DNA of 15,002 nt from Larix sibirica (taxonomy: Eukaryota; Streptophyta; Pinopsida; Pinales; Pinaceae): assembly GCA_004151065.3 (NCBI GenBank), contig NWUY0300014821.1, forward strand, positions 86,867-101,868, written 5' to 3'. Position numbers and translations under genes: made by a program. The notes under the pieces were generated by a model, which did no database searches, had not been told where the DNA came from, and was given only the letters and a program-made list of their open reading frames with translations. Shown here piece after piece: positions 1 to 8,510 of this stretch (the first letter of the stretch is position 1; each line of letters starts with the position of its first letter).

Positions 1-123
1 ACAGTGATCAGAGACTGGGAGCATCTCTTCGGGAGTAAGCGTGGGCAACCCAGTTGCAACCCGGCGGCCATGAAGCCATGCGGAAACAAGGGCACGCGAT
101 AGGGTTTCTTTGGAACTCTGCAT
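1..123 (-). CDS. Partial 5' end of an unidentified host gene (41 codons, runs off the left edge)
   Basis: Read on the minus strand from an ATG at 123-121, the frame stays open for 41 codons to the window edge. The block is clearly GC-rich while the DNA beyond it is strongly AT-rich, which fits a real exon. The start has A at -3, a favourable context. The first ~25 residues are rich in Ser, Arg, Leu and Ala with few acids (begins MQSSKETLSRALVSAWLHGR), which would suit an organellar targeting peptide; an acidic stretch (TPEEM) follows near residue 30. I do not recognise the protein. A second ATG at 71-69 is also open to the edge in another frame (begins MAAGLQLG), and one at 79-77 hits a stop after 23 codons; both have poorer upstream context. 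An AAACCCTA telo-box-like motif, often found near plant promoters and 5' UTRs, lies inside the chosen frame, so the true start could be further downstream. Confidence 0.42.
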   Translation of the reverse strand, partial: MQSSKETLSRALVSAWLHGRRVATGLPTLTPEEMLPVSDHC

Positions 124-374
124 TCTCAAGTCCGTCCCAAAAAAAACTCTCAAAGCAATCGTTAAATTCTAGTCATTTAGATTTTATAATTAAATGAGAT
201 TTTATTTTTATATAAATTTTTATTTTCAATTTTTTTACACACACAAATCGAGAAATGGTCCAAATTTTAAAAATTAATTATAAAAATCTATTAAACATTT
301 TTATAAAAATATATATTATTTATTAAAAAATATTAAATAAAATTTCTAAATATTATTTTAAAAATACAATTCAG
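124..374. other. AT-rich intergenic or promoter stretch
   Basis: A run of A/T-rich DNA with short poly-A/T tracts and no reading frame of note. It marks an abrupt composition change at about 130-180 next to the GC-rich exon. It probably holds the upstream region of the left-edge gene; nothing else is recognisable. Confidence 0.4.
205..214 (-). promoter_or_regulatory. TATA-like box upstream of the left-edge gene
   Basis: The minus strand reads TATATAAAAA about 82 bases before the ATG at 123, a normal distance for a plant core promoter with a short 5' UTR. The surroundings are so AT-rich that a chance match is quite possible. Confidence 0.22.
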
Positions 375-830
375 ATGCCAAGTACAGAATTACAATCTAC
401 ATTATGTTCCGCTACAAAGGAGGGATGGCTTGCAAAAAAAATGGATTGCAATTTTTACACTAATTGTCATGGGTTGAAATTTGAGATCACATTGCCATTT
501 AATAGTCTCTTTGACGGATTTATGCAGGTAACAAGTTGGAGGATGTACTCACTCTATCTGATTACAAGATTTACAAGGACTTACCATATATTTGGTTTGC
601 AACAATGCTGGAGGATTTCTAGGTTACCTACTTCTTCTATTATAGTTTCCTTTAATGATGCAATTGGATCCCAAACATCTCCTTTATTTGGGCAAATGTT
701 AGTTCTACCAAATTTGTATAATGTTGAGGCATTGGACAAGGTGTCAACCTTGGAGGTTAAGAATACAAAGGTAAATGAGTTTTACTTAACACTTAAATTT
801 GTAGTCATATGTAGATTTAATAGTTTCTAG
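375..830 (+). other. Unidentified 151-codon open stretch, possibly decayed coding DNA
   Basis: One plus-strand frame is open for 151 codons from an ATG at 375, but its product resembles nothing I know and lacks obvious domains. A second frame inside it reads a more protein-like segment at 560-619 (DYKIYKDLPYIWFATMLEDF) that ends in a stop. Two plausible frames in one place suggest frameshifted remains of an old coding sequence rather than a working gene. It lies just before the LINE ORF1 relic and could be its unrecognised 5' part or an unrelated fragment. A chance open frame is also possible. Confidence 0.15.
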
Positions 831-912
831 CCACAATCAAAATATCTACACAAGTGGATATATTCTAAATATACAAAATAGACCAAAAATTTGTGAGATC
901 CTTTTTTGCTTT

Positions 913-1779
913 AAAGGTTTCTTTGTAATACGGTATTATTCCTAGGATGATTGTAATAAAATATTTGATAAGGGACATTCGTTCTAGCAAAGAGTAGGGG
1001 TCTCTATTATCGCATGGTTTCCGAAGTTTCATCCTACTACTATTGTGGTATTTAAATGTCAGTCTTGATGTAGCTCTCAAATATGCCTCTTCCCTTTGGC
1101 ACCATACAATGTTACAAGATATTGGCAATACTTTGGGCAAATTTTTAAAGTATAATAGTGAGAGGACCCAACAAGGTTTGTTTACCTATGCTCGTATTTG
1201 TGTGGAGATTAAGCTTACTAGAGGTCTTCTAGATAAAAGGTTGTTGAAGCATGGAAACTACATATTCATTTAAAGTCTGGATTATGAAAATATGACCTTT
1301 ATGTGTTGGCATTGTCATATGACCTTTAGAAAACTTGTCCACAACTTAACAAGCCTAACTAAAAAGAAAAAGGGGTAGTTTCTAAAAGTTGGTAGCCATA
1401 TGATCCTCCTTCCTCGGAGGATGAAGAAGGAAGACTAAGGAATATTTTCCCACTAATGAGGTTGAAAATGTCAATAAAGAATAATCTAGGATCTAGAATT
1501 GTGATATAAAATAGTTAGTAGAGAGTGTACAACCTTTGGATTTATCCTCTCTAGGGGTTGTGATAACTATGGATACTTCATCAAGAGGAATGAAGATATC
1601 ACATGAATATGATAGTTTTGATTCGGATGAGAAGCAAGTTCTTTGGTGAATAATGGGTCTTTGGGAGATTACTTAGATATGGTAGTTGTAGATCCATCAC
1701 CAAGAGAGTGGACCAAGGTAAAAACAAAAAGGGTAAGAAAGGCAAAATTGAGATTTCCTTTAAATCTTGATTCATTGTA
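913..1779 (+). pseudogene. LINE (plant L1-type) ORF1 relic: DUF4283-like domain, zinc knuckle, basic tail
   Basis: In intact elements ORF1 encodes a nucleic-acid-binding protein that coats the LINE RNA. The relic begins with KGFFVIRYYS at 913, as in the plant DUF4283 domain, followed by a WFPKFHPTT stretch near 1018-1044. The reading then changes frame near 1097 and continues as WHHTMLQDIGNTLGKFLK and FTYARICVEI, the best conserved part. After a stop near 1271 comes LDYENMTFMCWHCH, the start of the C-x2-C zinc knuckle (Cys pair at 1304-1315). The later His and Cys of the knuckle are not found at their usual spacing. A basic stretch, PREWTKVKTKRVRK, near 1700-1745 resembles the usual C-terminal tail and ends at a TAA at 1777-1779. 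In-frame stops and at least one frameshift make it dead. No endonuclease or RT follows. Family known from plant LINEs; assignment by motif reading. Confidence 0.72.
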
Positions 1780-1935
1780 AAATATGTTCTATTTGTTTCT
1801 CTTAAGGATTTATTTGATTCGTTATCTTTGAAAGCTTTAAAAATATATCCGCGTAATGTGTTGTATGTACATGAAGAATGTTATTTCCATTCTTATTTAT
1901 GAATAAAAATTGCATTTTTTTTATATAAAAATAAG
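1780..1935 (+). repeat. LINE-like 3' untranslated tail with A-rich end
   Basis: After the ORF1 stop the sequence becomes T/A-rich, passes an AATAAA-type signal near 1900 and ends in an A-rich stretch around 1923-1932. Plant L1 elements commonly end with such an AATAAAATTGC-like motif before a poly-A tail. This suggests that ORF1 here is joined almost directly to the element's 3' end, with ORF2 missing. A target duplication was not identified. Confidence 0.3.
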
Positions 1936-2639
1936 GGATTGTATTATAATATGGTGACAACCAACCCTAAAGATAAAACTTTAAGGACTTGTCAAGAAAG
2001 ATTCTAGATTATACAATTTTATCAATAATCTATATATTTTGGTAACAAACAATACAAAAGCTTTGTAAAGGATAATTTTTCTTTGGGAAAAAATGTAAGA
2101 TAAATTTAGGGAACAAACACATGAAGCCTTATAAATATTTTTTATAAAATATAAAATTAGTCATTATGATCACAATCCCGACAATTCAAGGATTCAAAGA
2201 CCTCCAACTTATGTTATGATTTACTAGAAAGGATCAATGGCTAGAAGAAATGGGTCACGCAACAACAAGGTGGCAATCAATAATGATGATATACCATTGA
2301 CTACTATAAGATAGGTAAACAATGTATTTAAAAGGAAAGAGCAAGTGCAAAAGCAACTACAACTATAATTAGCAAGGAAGAAAGTTCATAGTGCTAATTT
2401 TCACCATTAAGCCATACTGCATAGTTTAAAATGAAAAATGGAGCTAGGTTATGCACAGTTTCAAATAAGATATCATAACCAAAGAAGTGTAATTTGTAAA
2501 GAATTTTAAAAAAATAAAAGATGGGTGTGTAAACTTATACAGTTAACTCAATAATAAACCATAAAATCGATTGAACAAACATCCAAAATGTATATGTCAA
2601 TGCATAGAGGAATTGCTCAATATGTACTCTCTATTACCT
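1936..2639. other. Unassigned AT-rich DNA
   Basis: No domain is recognisable. A short plus-strand frame from ATG at 2237 (MARRNGSRNNKV, 25 codons to a stop) vaguely resembles the start of plant gypsy gag proteins but is too short to call. If the gypsy integrase relic to the right retains its 3' LTR, that LTR would lie here; I could not define its ends. Confidence 0.3.
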
Positions 2640-3800
2640 ATGTAATCGATGCTTCAATATGTATTTTGATTGGTAGTTTACGATGCACAATGCTTAGCTT
2701 AAGAGGTGGAAGATTGTAAGGCGAGAGCAAGTTAGTATTGTCTAGTCCCAACTGCATCTTGAGATAATATAATTGTAGATCAAATTTGAATGCAATATTT
2801 CCTGTAAACTCGATAATGGAATATGGATTGTATTGCATTCACTTAAACTTGTGTGTGGACCCTTAAATATTTCTTTGTAAATATGTAGCAATACCTCATT
2901 TTCAAATAAAACTTTGTGTTGGATGACAAGTTTTTCACTGCTTTGTTTTTACATTTTAAATGTTTATCATAAAATAATTTTACATTCTCTCTACTTGATG
3001 ATGCACACTATTTTGTCAACCACTTTTTGAGTTGAAATAGAAGTAACTATCATTAGTGACATTCAATAAACCATGTCAATCATGTTGCAAGTTGGAATCC
3101 AAAATAGACTTCAACTGGACTATTGCATATAGTTATGTTCAACTCTATTAATGTCTTCAATAAGAGACAAATTTACATCCCATATGCATTAGTAGTGACA
3201 ATTATAAATGCATATTAGATGCACAAGTTTCATGTTCACAAGTTAGGTATGTTAATATCTATGTGGATGAAAGGTTGTGAACATGTCAAGCCTTGTTTCT
3301 AGCATAATAGCATATATATACATAATATATCGAGCTCCGTTTATTCACACCTGGATAGTATCCCCTCCGATGGGATGGACCCAACAACCCCTTCCTTTTG
3401 TGATCTCTCTCCAACACAATGGATGCATGCAAGTAACTTGAAATCGATTCATATGTGTATATGAAGAAGAGTCTCATAGTGTCTTCCATTAAGTCGATCT
3501 TTTTACAAGGCACTAGGATTGTCATATTTGATAACAACAAATATTGCATCATGGTTTCAATGCATTGTTAATGGGGTTACTAAAAAATATGGAGAGAAAT
3601 TTTGAAGGATGTGGAGGAATGGGTGGAGTTGTGTATCGATTTTGTTTCCTATTGACTTTTTATTTATTTACAAGCATTGTTTGATTATTAATAATATAAC
3701 CTATGTAAGGAAGGTCATTTTAGGTTCTGGAATAGGCTTCCAAATATTATGTAGCTTAAATAGCCAAGGTTTATATTTAGATTCACTACTAGAGCTTATT
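2640..3800 (-). pseudogene. Ty3/gypsy integrase relic
   Basis: Integrase joins retrotransposon DNA to the host chromosome. Read 5' to 3' on the minus strand, the order matches plant gypsy integrases. A weak zinc-binding-like part lies at about 3790-3660, followed by HPSKFLSIFF where the family has its first catalytic Asp. Then come DAIFVVI near 3540, PCKKIDLMEDTMRLFF near 3500-3450 and ASIVLERDHK near 3420-3400, where the usual SDRDP has become LERDH. FHPHR lies near 3275-3260, in place of FHPQTDGQTE, with stops where the Gly and Glu should be. SPVEVYFGFQ (across a frameshift) is near 3110. The C-terminal module QYNPYSIIEFTGNIAFKFDL lies near 2835-2776, followed by a Leu/Pro-rich end. All three catalytic acids appear lost. 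About 130 bases separate ERDH and FHPH, longer than usual, and include a GC-richer insert-like piece near 3350-3390. The RT part is absent: LINE sequence adjoins it on the upstream side. Confidence 0.68.
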
Positions 3801-3839
3801 TTAAATTGACCCTACTTTGATAGAGCAGCTTATAGCCCA

Positions 3840-5283
3840 TAGCTAGCTTGTATTTCAAGATATTCATGGCCTTGCCTCACTTCCAATATTGCCATCATGC
3901 TCTCAACATAGGGAGATCAAAATTCAAAGAAAATTGGTTAAGAATCAAACTCTACACATGTTCCACGACAACCTTATCCATGTCGGCCTAGCAAAATTTG
4001 AGTTTTAAGTCAAGCCTGGGAATCCAAGTTTGATTATGAGCATCCACCATATCATTAACCACACAAACTCCTTTTTCATAAATATTATGGGTTGAGGAAA
4101 ACACCAAAGTCAATGAAATTTAAATGGGAGGCTTGTTTGAAAAGTGGGATCCTTCCAAGTCGAAGAAGGCTTGACGACCTCCCAAGCCTTCTAGATGCTC
4201 CACACCACAAGAGTACCTTGAGTCTTGACTACAAGAGGAGTGATAAGTAATGTTTCCAAGGGGTTTCCCCATATGGAGACACTTGGACAACCCAAAACCT
4301 TAGAAGGACCTTCCAAGCCTCTTTTTCCTTAATAACTCAAATACTCCTAAGCTTGGATCCAACTATTAATAATTTCCAAGGCCCAATATCCCCTCAAAGT
4401 ATAGCACAACTCCTAGTTAACTTTATGAAAACTCCTATTTTGATTTGTCTTAGCCCAAAGGAAAAAGTGAAAATATTTTTCTAGATTAGAATATGCCAAA
4501 AGCAAAGGCACCCAACAAGAGGAGTAATACACATGACTGGTTGCCATCGGATATTAATGTAGATATAGAATTTGTTAGCCAATGCTAGTGCATTGGTAAT
4601 CCATTTCTCAATTTTCTATTCCACCCGTTGGAATACAATCTACCAAGGTCCCTTGGGGATGGTTCCAAAGGCAAAGGGGATGCTTAAGAACTTGAAAATT
4701 TACTCTTACTAAATCCAAGCCATCCAATTTTGGTCAAAAATCTATACAAGAAATAGTCTCTTGCTTTTTAGATAGCATTGTATTTTGACACATTGGATGT
4801 TCAATCCTAGAGCCAAGCAAAAGGTATTTAGACAATCCACGCTTTTCACCTAGTAGGTTTTTCCTTCAAGAATGGTCAGAAATGAATCATGGGAAAATTT
4901 CCCAATAACCACATGATCAGTGTATGGTTCCTATAAAGGAATTTATTGCACCAACTCCATACAATCTTATGATTGAAGCTTTTGTAGCCAAGAGATAGAG
5001 GGATGGGGAAAAAAGATATCCTTGATTAATAGAGAAGAAAAGGTTTCCCACTTTAGATTTTCCACAACTGATAAAGAGACAAGCAAAGGCTTCAACAAAA
5101 GGGGCTTCCACACTATGAATAAAATAAGGCCCGAATCCTAGTGCTTTAAACGTGACCAAAATCAAAGGCCATTCAACCCAATCATAGGTTTTCTTGAAGT
5201 CAAATTTAATTAAAAGAGCATCGAGGTCAAATAATATATCCCACTCCATCCCCTCCTTACAAATATGATGTTGTTCTAAATGC
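3840..5283 (-). pseudogene. LINE ORF2 relic, 3' part: RT palm to C-terminal region
   Basis: This is the downstream half of the ORF2 polyprotein that in live elements copies LINE RNA at the target site. The clearest motif is KFDFKKTYDWVEW at 5169-5207, the RT block usually read as K-x-DFEKAYDRVEW, followed by KALGFGP. The RQGCPLAP block is recognisable as INQGYLFSPSLY. The catalytic F-A-D-D site near 4886-4897 has lost one base and reads F-P then D-S-F-L-T-I-L-E in a shifted frame, so the active site is broken. Further on come CLNTFCLALG, IFKFLSIPFAFG and SHVYYSSCW near 4550-4500, and AWEVVKPSSTW near 4170-4140, as in the region after RT in plant L1 elements. Several stops and frameshifts are present. 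It is continuous with 5527-6357 once the SINE is removed. Confidence 0.85.
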
Positions 5284-5299
5284 AATGCTCTTTAATGAA
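5284..5299. repeat. Left target-site duplication of the SINE
   Basis: AATGCTCTTTAATGAA, repeated with one mismatch at 5511-5526 directly after the SINE A-tail. This is the signature of LINE-machinery insertion. Confidence 0.85.
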
Positions 5300-5314
5300 T
5301 TAGACCCCGGGGTG

Positions 5315-5326
5315 TAGATCAGTTGG
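5315..5326 (+). promoter_or_regulatory. Pol III A box of the SINE
   Basis: TAGATCAGTTGG matches the tRNA A-box pattern (TRGYNNARNNGG) except for one position (A where a pyrimidine is usual). Confidence 0.7.
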
Positions 5327-5366
5327 CAATAGGGTGCACTGTTAAAGAAATCCTTGTGACGTCGTA

Positions 5367-5377
5367 AGTTCAAACCT
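5367..5377 (+). promoter_or_regulatory. Pol III B box of the SINE
   Basis: AGTTCAAACCT closely fits the B-box pattern GGTTCGANNCC, with G to A at the first position and a CpG-decay-like G to A change at the CG. It begins about 40 bases after the A box, as in tRNA genes. Confidence 0.72.
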
Positions 5378-5510
5378 CGAATAGTATGTGCACCTATGTA
5401 GGCAAAGTGTGGGTGAACCTAGAGGTTATAGTGGCATCAAACCATAATCATCCCCATGTCATGCAAGTATGAGTCCAACCCAGTTATTGATTCCTCTAGA
5501 TACCAAAAAA

Positions 5511-5526
5511 AATGCTCTTTATTGAA
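5511..5526. repeat. Right target-site duplication of the SINE
   Basis: AATGCTCTTTATTGAA, differing from the left copy at one base. Its first two As are shared with the A-tail, so the exact border is ambiguous by about 2 bases. Confidence 0.85.
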
Positions 5527-6357
5527 CCTTGTTTTATTGGGTCGAATAATCCTCAATAACATATGCTTGATCCTTAGAGCCAAAGATTTGGCTAGAATTG
5601 TGTATGACATGTTAAGTTGGGTAATGTTCCTCCAGCTAGTAATGAGATTCAGGTCAATATCCTTGGGGATGAAATTTATGGAGCCCTAATTGATAATAGT
5701 CCCCAAAGATTGAGATGTAAAAGATTCATGATAGGCTCTAAACAGGATTGAACTGACAAGTTCCTATATTTATTTGTAATATTCACATGGAAATCCATCT
5801 AATCCAAGGGACTTGTCCTCTTCCATTTCATGTTTCATGTAGAGAAGCTTTGATCTCATTAAGTGAAAATGTGACACCATATCCTCATTGGTGATCTTCT
5901 AAAACTTTACCACGAGAAAGGTTCAAGACTTCTAAATTACCACCCACCTTCCTTCAATGGGAATTTGAACCTAAAAATCCATTATGTAGTCCTCAACAAA
6001 CTTAACATGATGGCTTTAGCACTGGTGAGGTGACTATGAGACATTTTGAGTGATGGGATTCACTGAATCACCTCTTCGGAGGCTAAAGCTTTGAAAAATT
6101 CTTTAGTGGGCTGGTCACCTATTATAATCCAATGGGTTCTCACATGAATTTGGGTAACTTAATCTCGATAGACATCGTCCACCCATAGTATATGTCACAA
6201 TGTTACCTTACACATTTTTCTTATCTGCATTGTAGGGGGGACAAATCAACTCCCTCTACAACCTTTTCAATGCTTTTCATACAAACTTGTAATTTTTCCT
6301 TTGAATTATGGTTATCTCATAGTCATAGGCCTTGAGAAAGGCCATCGTGCATGATGT
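5527..6357 (-). pseudogene. LINE ORF2 relic, middle part: linker and N-terminal RT blocks
   Basis: On the minus strand the reading passes through GDQPTKEFFKALAS near 6107-6066, typical of the stretch before RT in plant L1 ORF2. It continues to KSLGLDGFPCEYY near 5810-5775 (RT block usually read as K-x-PGxDGFP) and INFIPKDIDLNLITSWRNIT near 5675-5620, equivalent to the usual IPK...WRPI block. ILAKSLALRIKHM and IIRPNKTRF follow near 5590-5530, equivalent to LA-x-RL and H-x-SQTGF. The reading then meets the SINE insertion. A few stops and frameshifts occur, though the segment near 5690-5530 is nearly continuous. The upstream end is set where the LINE-like reading (AFLKAYDYEI) fades near 6357. 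Confidence 0.85.
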
Positions 6358-6752
6358 GTTACTGTATTTTTAAACCTAGAATATGAATGCAACTGCATAT
6401 ATAATCATAAAGTGACTAGAAGTTGGACATAAATGGTTTATGATGATCAAAGATATTGTACTTATGTACATTGATCTATAATATACAAACCTTGATGGTT
6501 TCAAATGAAGAAGGACTACAAAGATACGAGGGGCTATGATTCCACAAGTGGGGGAAGTGAAAGGGGGATGGCCTAAGGGAGATAAGCTAGGGAAAACTTA
6601 GCTAATGTTTTAACCTAAAGTCTTTAAACCCCCTTGATTATTAAATACTTGATTAATAAAATTTCTTACATTATTATCCTAAGCTTGGGATTAGAGTGAA
6701 AAGTGGGCTCCTCATGAGCACCACATGGAGGTTTCCTAACATACAAATATAA
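6358..6752. other. Unidentified DNA inserted within the LINE ORF2
   Basis: No LINE-like reading continues here and no domain is recognisable in any frame. By position it separates the endonuclease and RT halves of one LINE, so it should be part of a later insertion. No clear terminal repeats or target duplication were found at 6358. Confidence 0.35.
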
Positions 6753-7514
6753 TGTTGGGAATTTGACTATGTGGAATTATTATCATTATGATTATTTATG
6801 GTGGTAAGAATTGTGACAGAGAGGGAAATAACAAAGGACAACTACTTTATGTACTAAACAGTATACTTCCATGCAAGCTATGATATTGTCAATAGAAACT
6901 GTGATAATGATTATTGTGATGTTGAGAGAGGAAAATTTGGCCTGCAACTAAGATTATGTGGATTTCCAACAAAGAGATTCCTTTGCTAGCTTTTTTTAGA
7001 GCACTGAAGAGAATTGGGATAGCCCAAAGGATGATTTACAGAGAAGGGGATCCCATCCTAGCATTGTGCAGGTTGAGTTGGAAGAGTATTGGTTGATTGG
7101 GATAGTTATAGAGGGTGTTTATTGCACATGAGGGAGTTATGGGATGTGGACTTAGCAAGAGGACTTAGATCCAGACCCTAGAATATTCAACCTTGTGGAC
7201 TCATAGCCTTAACTTAGGGGTTTCCTTTTTCATAGAAATATTCTATGTGATAGAGAGCCTAAGGTTGGGAGGAACATCCTTTTCCATTCAATTGGAAGGA
7301 TATTTTCTCGAAATGATAAGCAATATGAATATGTGTTGGAAAACCTTGTTTTATATTTTTGTTATGAATTTTATTATTTTCTCTTTTGTTCAATTATGTG
7401 AGTATGAATTTAAATTTCATAATTATGGGTAAAAGCATTGTAGAGTTGCATCCTTGTCTTAATATGAAATTAAATAATTAAGGATATTATAGTTTTTTCC
7501 ACTATTGAAATTCA
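6753..7514 (+). repeat. Candidate LTR (plus orientation) inside the LINE
   Basis: The stretch begins TGTTGGGAAT, a common copia-type LTR start, and could end at ATTCA (7510-7514). Three bases later comes TGGTATCA at 7518-7525, identical to the first eight bases of the usual initiator-Met tRNA primer-binding site. T/A-rich sequence near 7345-7400 could be the U5 part. There is no second LTR to compare and no internal coding region, and the following DNA returns to LINE-like material within about 50 bases. A plus-strand open frame at 7193-7432 lies wholly inside and is not a recognised protein. Confidence 0.3.
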
Positions 7515-7517
7515 TTT

Positions 7518-7525
7518 TGGTATCA
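7518..7525 (+). other. Possible primer-binding site remnant
   Basis: TGGTATCA followed by AAAAG; plant LTR elements usually have TGGTATCAGAGC here. It is placed 3 bases after the possible LTR end. An 8-base match can occur by chance. Confidence 0.28.
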
Positions 7526-7559
7526 AAAAGGAAATTTTATGGTGAACTCAAGATACGCT

Positions 7560-8510
7560 ACAACCTCTATAATGGATAGAGGTTAATAGTATGTGACACA
7601 TGAAATGGAATCTTCCCCTTAATAGATCCATCCCAAGTATCCATGCTTTCTAGGGACCAAATCCCACATAATATGGATACATGCAAGTGCAATGAGGGGT
7701 TTGGAGATGGGAAACATTGAGTATATAATGGGTTCTTGGCAACTACATTTCATGTGCACTGCACAAAAGAAAAACAAATCATCCGTTGATCCAAAAGAGT
7801 GGTTGTGGAAACCACATGCATAAATTGTCTATCGTTTTCATCAAAGTAGAATGAGTCATGCTGAAATAGGAGGGCCCTATCCACTTTCTAATCAATTCAG
7901 ACAATTTCCTTGCAAAAATTCCTCTAAAAAAACCAAGGTTCTATAAATTATTTCTTGTAATTATGATCGGGATCCCAATGGTGGGATTTAAGAGCCATTA
8001 ATGATTCTTCCTCACCATACGTAGGTAGAATGGAAGCACTCCCTCTTTATTAGCAAAATATTCCACCATGCTAAAATCACCATAGAGGAGACATAATGTT
8101 TTAGGAAGTTGATTGACAATCCAACTCTAGAAGGATGCTCGGCTTTCTCCATATTTATTAGAGGCATAGAGGCTAGCCAGTTGCAAGAGGCAATCATCTA
8201 TGTTTAGGATGACCCAAACTAGTTTCTATGAGGGATCAACGCCCCATTCAACAACTACATCACCAAATTTAGGAGAGACCAAAATAATAGCCCATTATTT
8301 CACATCATAATGGTTAGAAAAATAGAACTTTTCTCTCAGGAAAATAATAGATTGGGAGTGCTTGCAAGAAGATGATGGATGAAAAATTGGTAATGGGGTG
8401 CACAAGAACGTGCTTATGCATGAAGGCATGTACGTTCCTTTTTCTATCGGTTCGATGCTCCCTAAATGGCCAAGAAATCGTGCTAAGTATGATTCCAAGT
8501 CATAGTTGAA
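7560..8510 (-). pseudogene. LINE ORF2 relic, 5' part: apurinic-type endonuclease domain
   Basis: This domain nicks target DNA to prime LINE reverse transcription. Minus-strand reading starts near 8500 with LARFLGHLGSIEPIEKGT, a decayed form of the usual N-R-GLG opening, then FLREKFYFSNHYDVK near 8340-8297 and WAIILVSPKF near 8292-8260. LVWVILNIDDCLLQLASLYA follows near 8225-8166, then YGDFSMVEYFANKEG near 8085-8040, matching the GDFN-x-V core with Asn changed to Ser. Near 7777-7803 TTLLDQRMI stands where the family has TTLSDHHPI, so the catalytic His of SDH appears replaced by Gln. Weak LINE-like linker may continue to about 7560. Stops and several frame changes are present. With the RT pieces below 6357 this makes one ORF2 of roughly the usual length after removing the insertions. 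Confidence 0.75.

Larger units (their letters stand above)
5300..5510 (+). mobile_element. tRNA-derived SINE inserted in the LINE ORF2
   Basis: This is a 211-bp non-coding retroposon on the plus strand, opposite to the LINE. The head contains a pol III A box (TAGATCAGTTGG) and a B box (AGTTCAAACCT) at tRNA-like spacing, so it descends from a tRNA gene. The body is unique-looking and the element ends in CC followed by an A-run at 5505-5512. It lies exactly between two 16-bp copies of the target sequence with a single difference. Removing the SINE and one copy joins the flanking LINE reading so that the RT segment (ICKEGMEW) follows its expected upstream part (LRIIRPNKTRF). It is thus younger than the LINE. 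It has no coding capacity and would depend on a LINE's RT for movement. I cannot name the SINE family. Confidence 0.87.

Noticed and set aside
865-1140. A 91-codon minus-strand open frame
   Set aside because: It is antisense to the recognisable LINE ORF1 domain.
3301-3330. AT dinucleotide tract as a microsatellite
   Set aside because: It is too short and irregular to list as a repeat array.
3286-3552. An 88-codon minus-strand open frame as a gene
   Set aside because: It is part of the gypsy integrase core (PCKKIDLMEDT, ERDHK) and its ATG is incidental.
4917-5285. A 122-codon open frame as a separate gene
   Set aside because: It is a surviving open piece of the LINE RT (KFDFKKTYDWVEW, KALGFGP), not an independent protein.
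5313-5390. tRNA gene suggested by the A and B boxes
   Set aside because: No cloverleaf with a paired acceptor stem can be drawn; the A-tail and target duplication show it is the head of a SINE.
5456-5689. A 77-codon plus-strand open frame
   Set aside because: It crosses the SINE end, the target duplication and the antisense of the LINE RT, so it is an accident of composition.
7193-7432. A 79-codon hydrophobic open frame as a membrane protein
   Set aside because: The T/A-rich DNA gives Phe/Ile/Leu codons by chance; there is no family resemblance and it lies inside a candidate LTR.
7562-7584. Inverted repeat CCTCTA...TAGAGG as a transposon end or terminator
   Set aside because: It is a single six-base stem in AT-rich DNA, with no partner or target duplication.
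8295-8498. A 67-codon minus-strand open frame as a small gene
   Set aside because: Its two ends read as LINE endonuclease segments in continuity with the next pieces.
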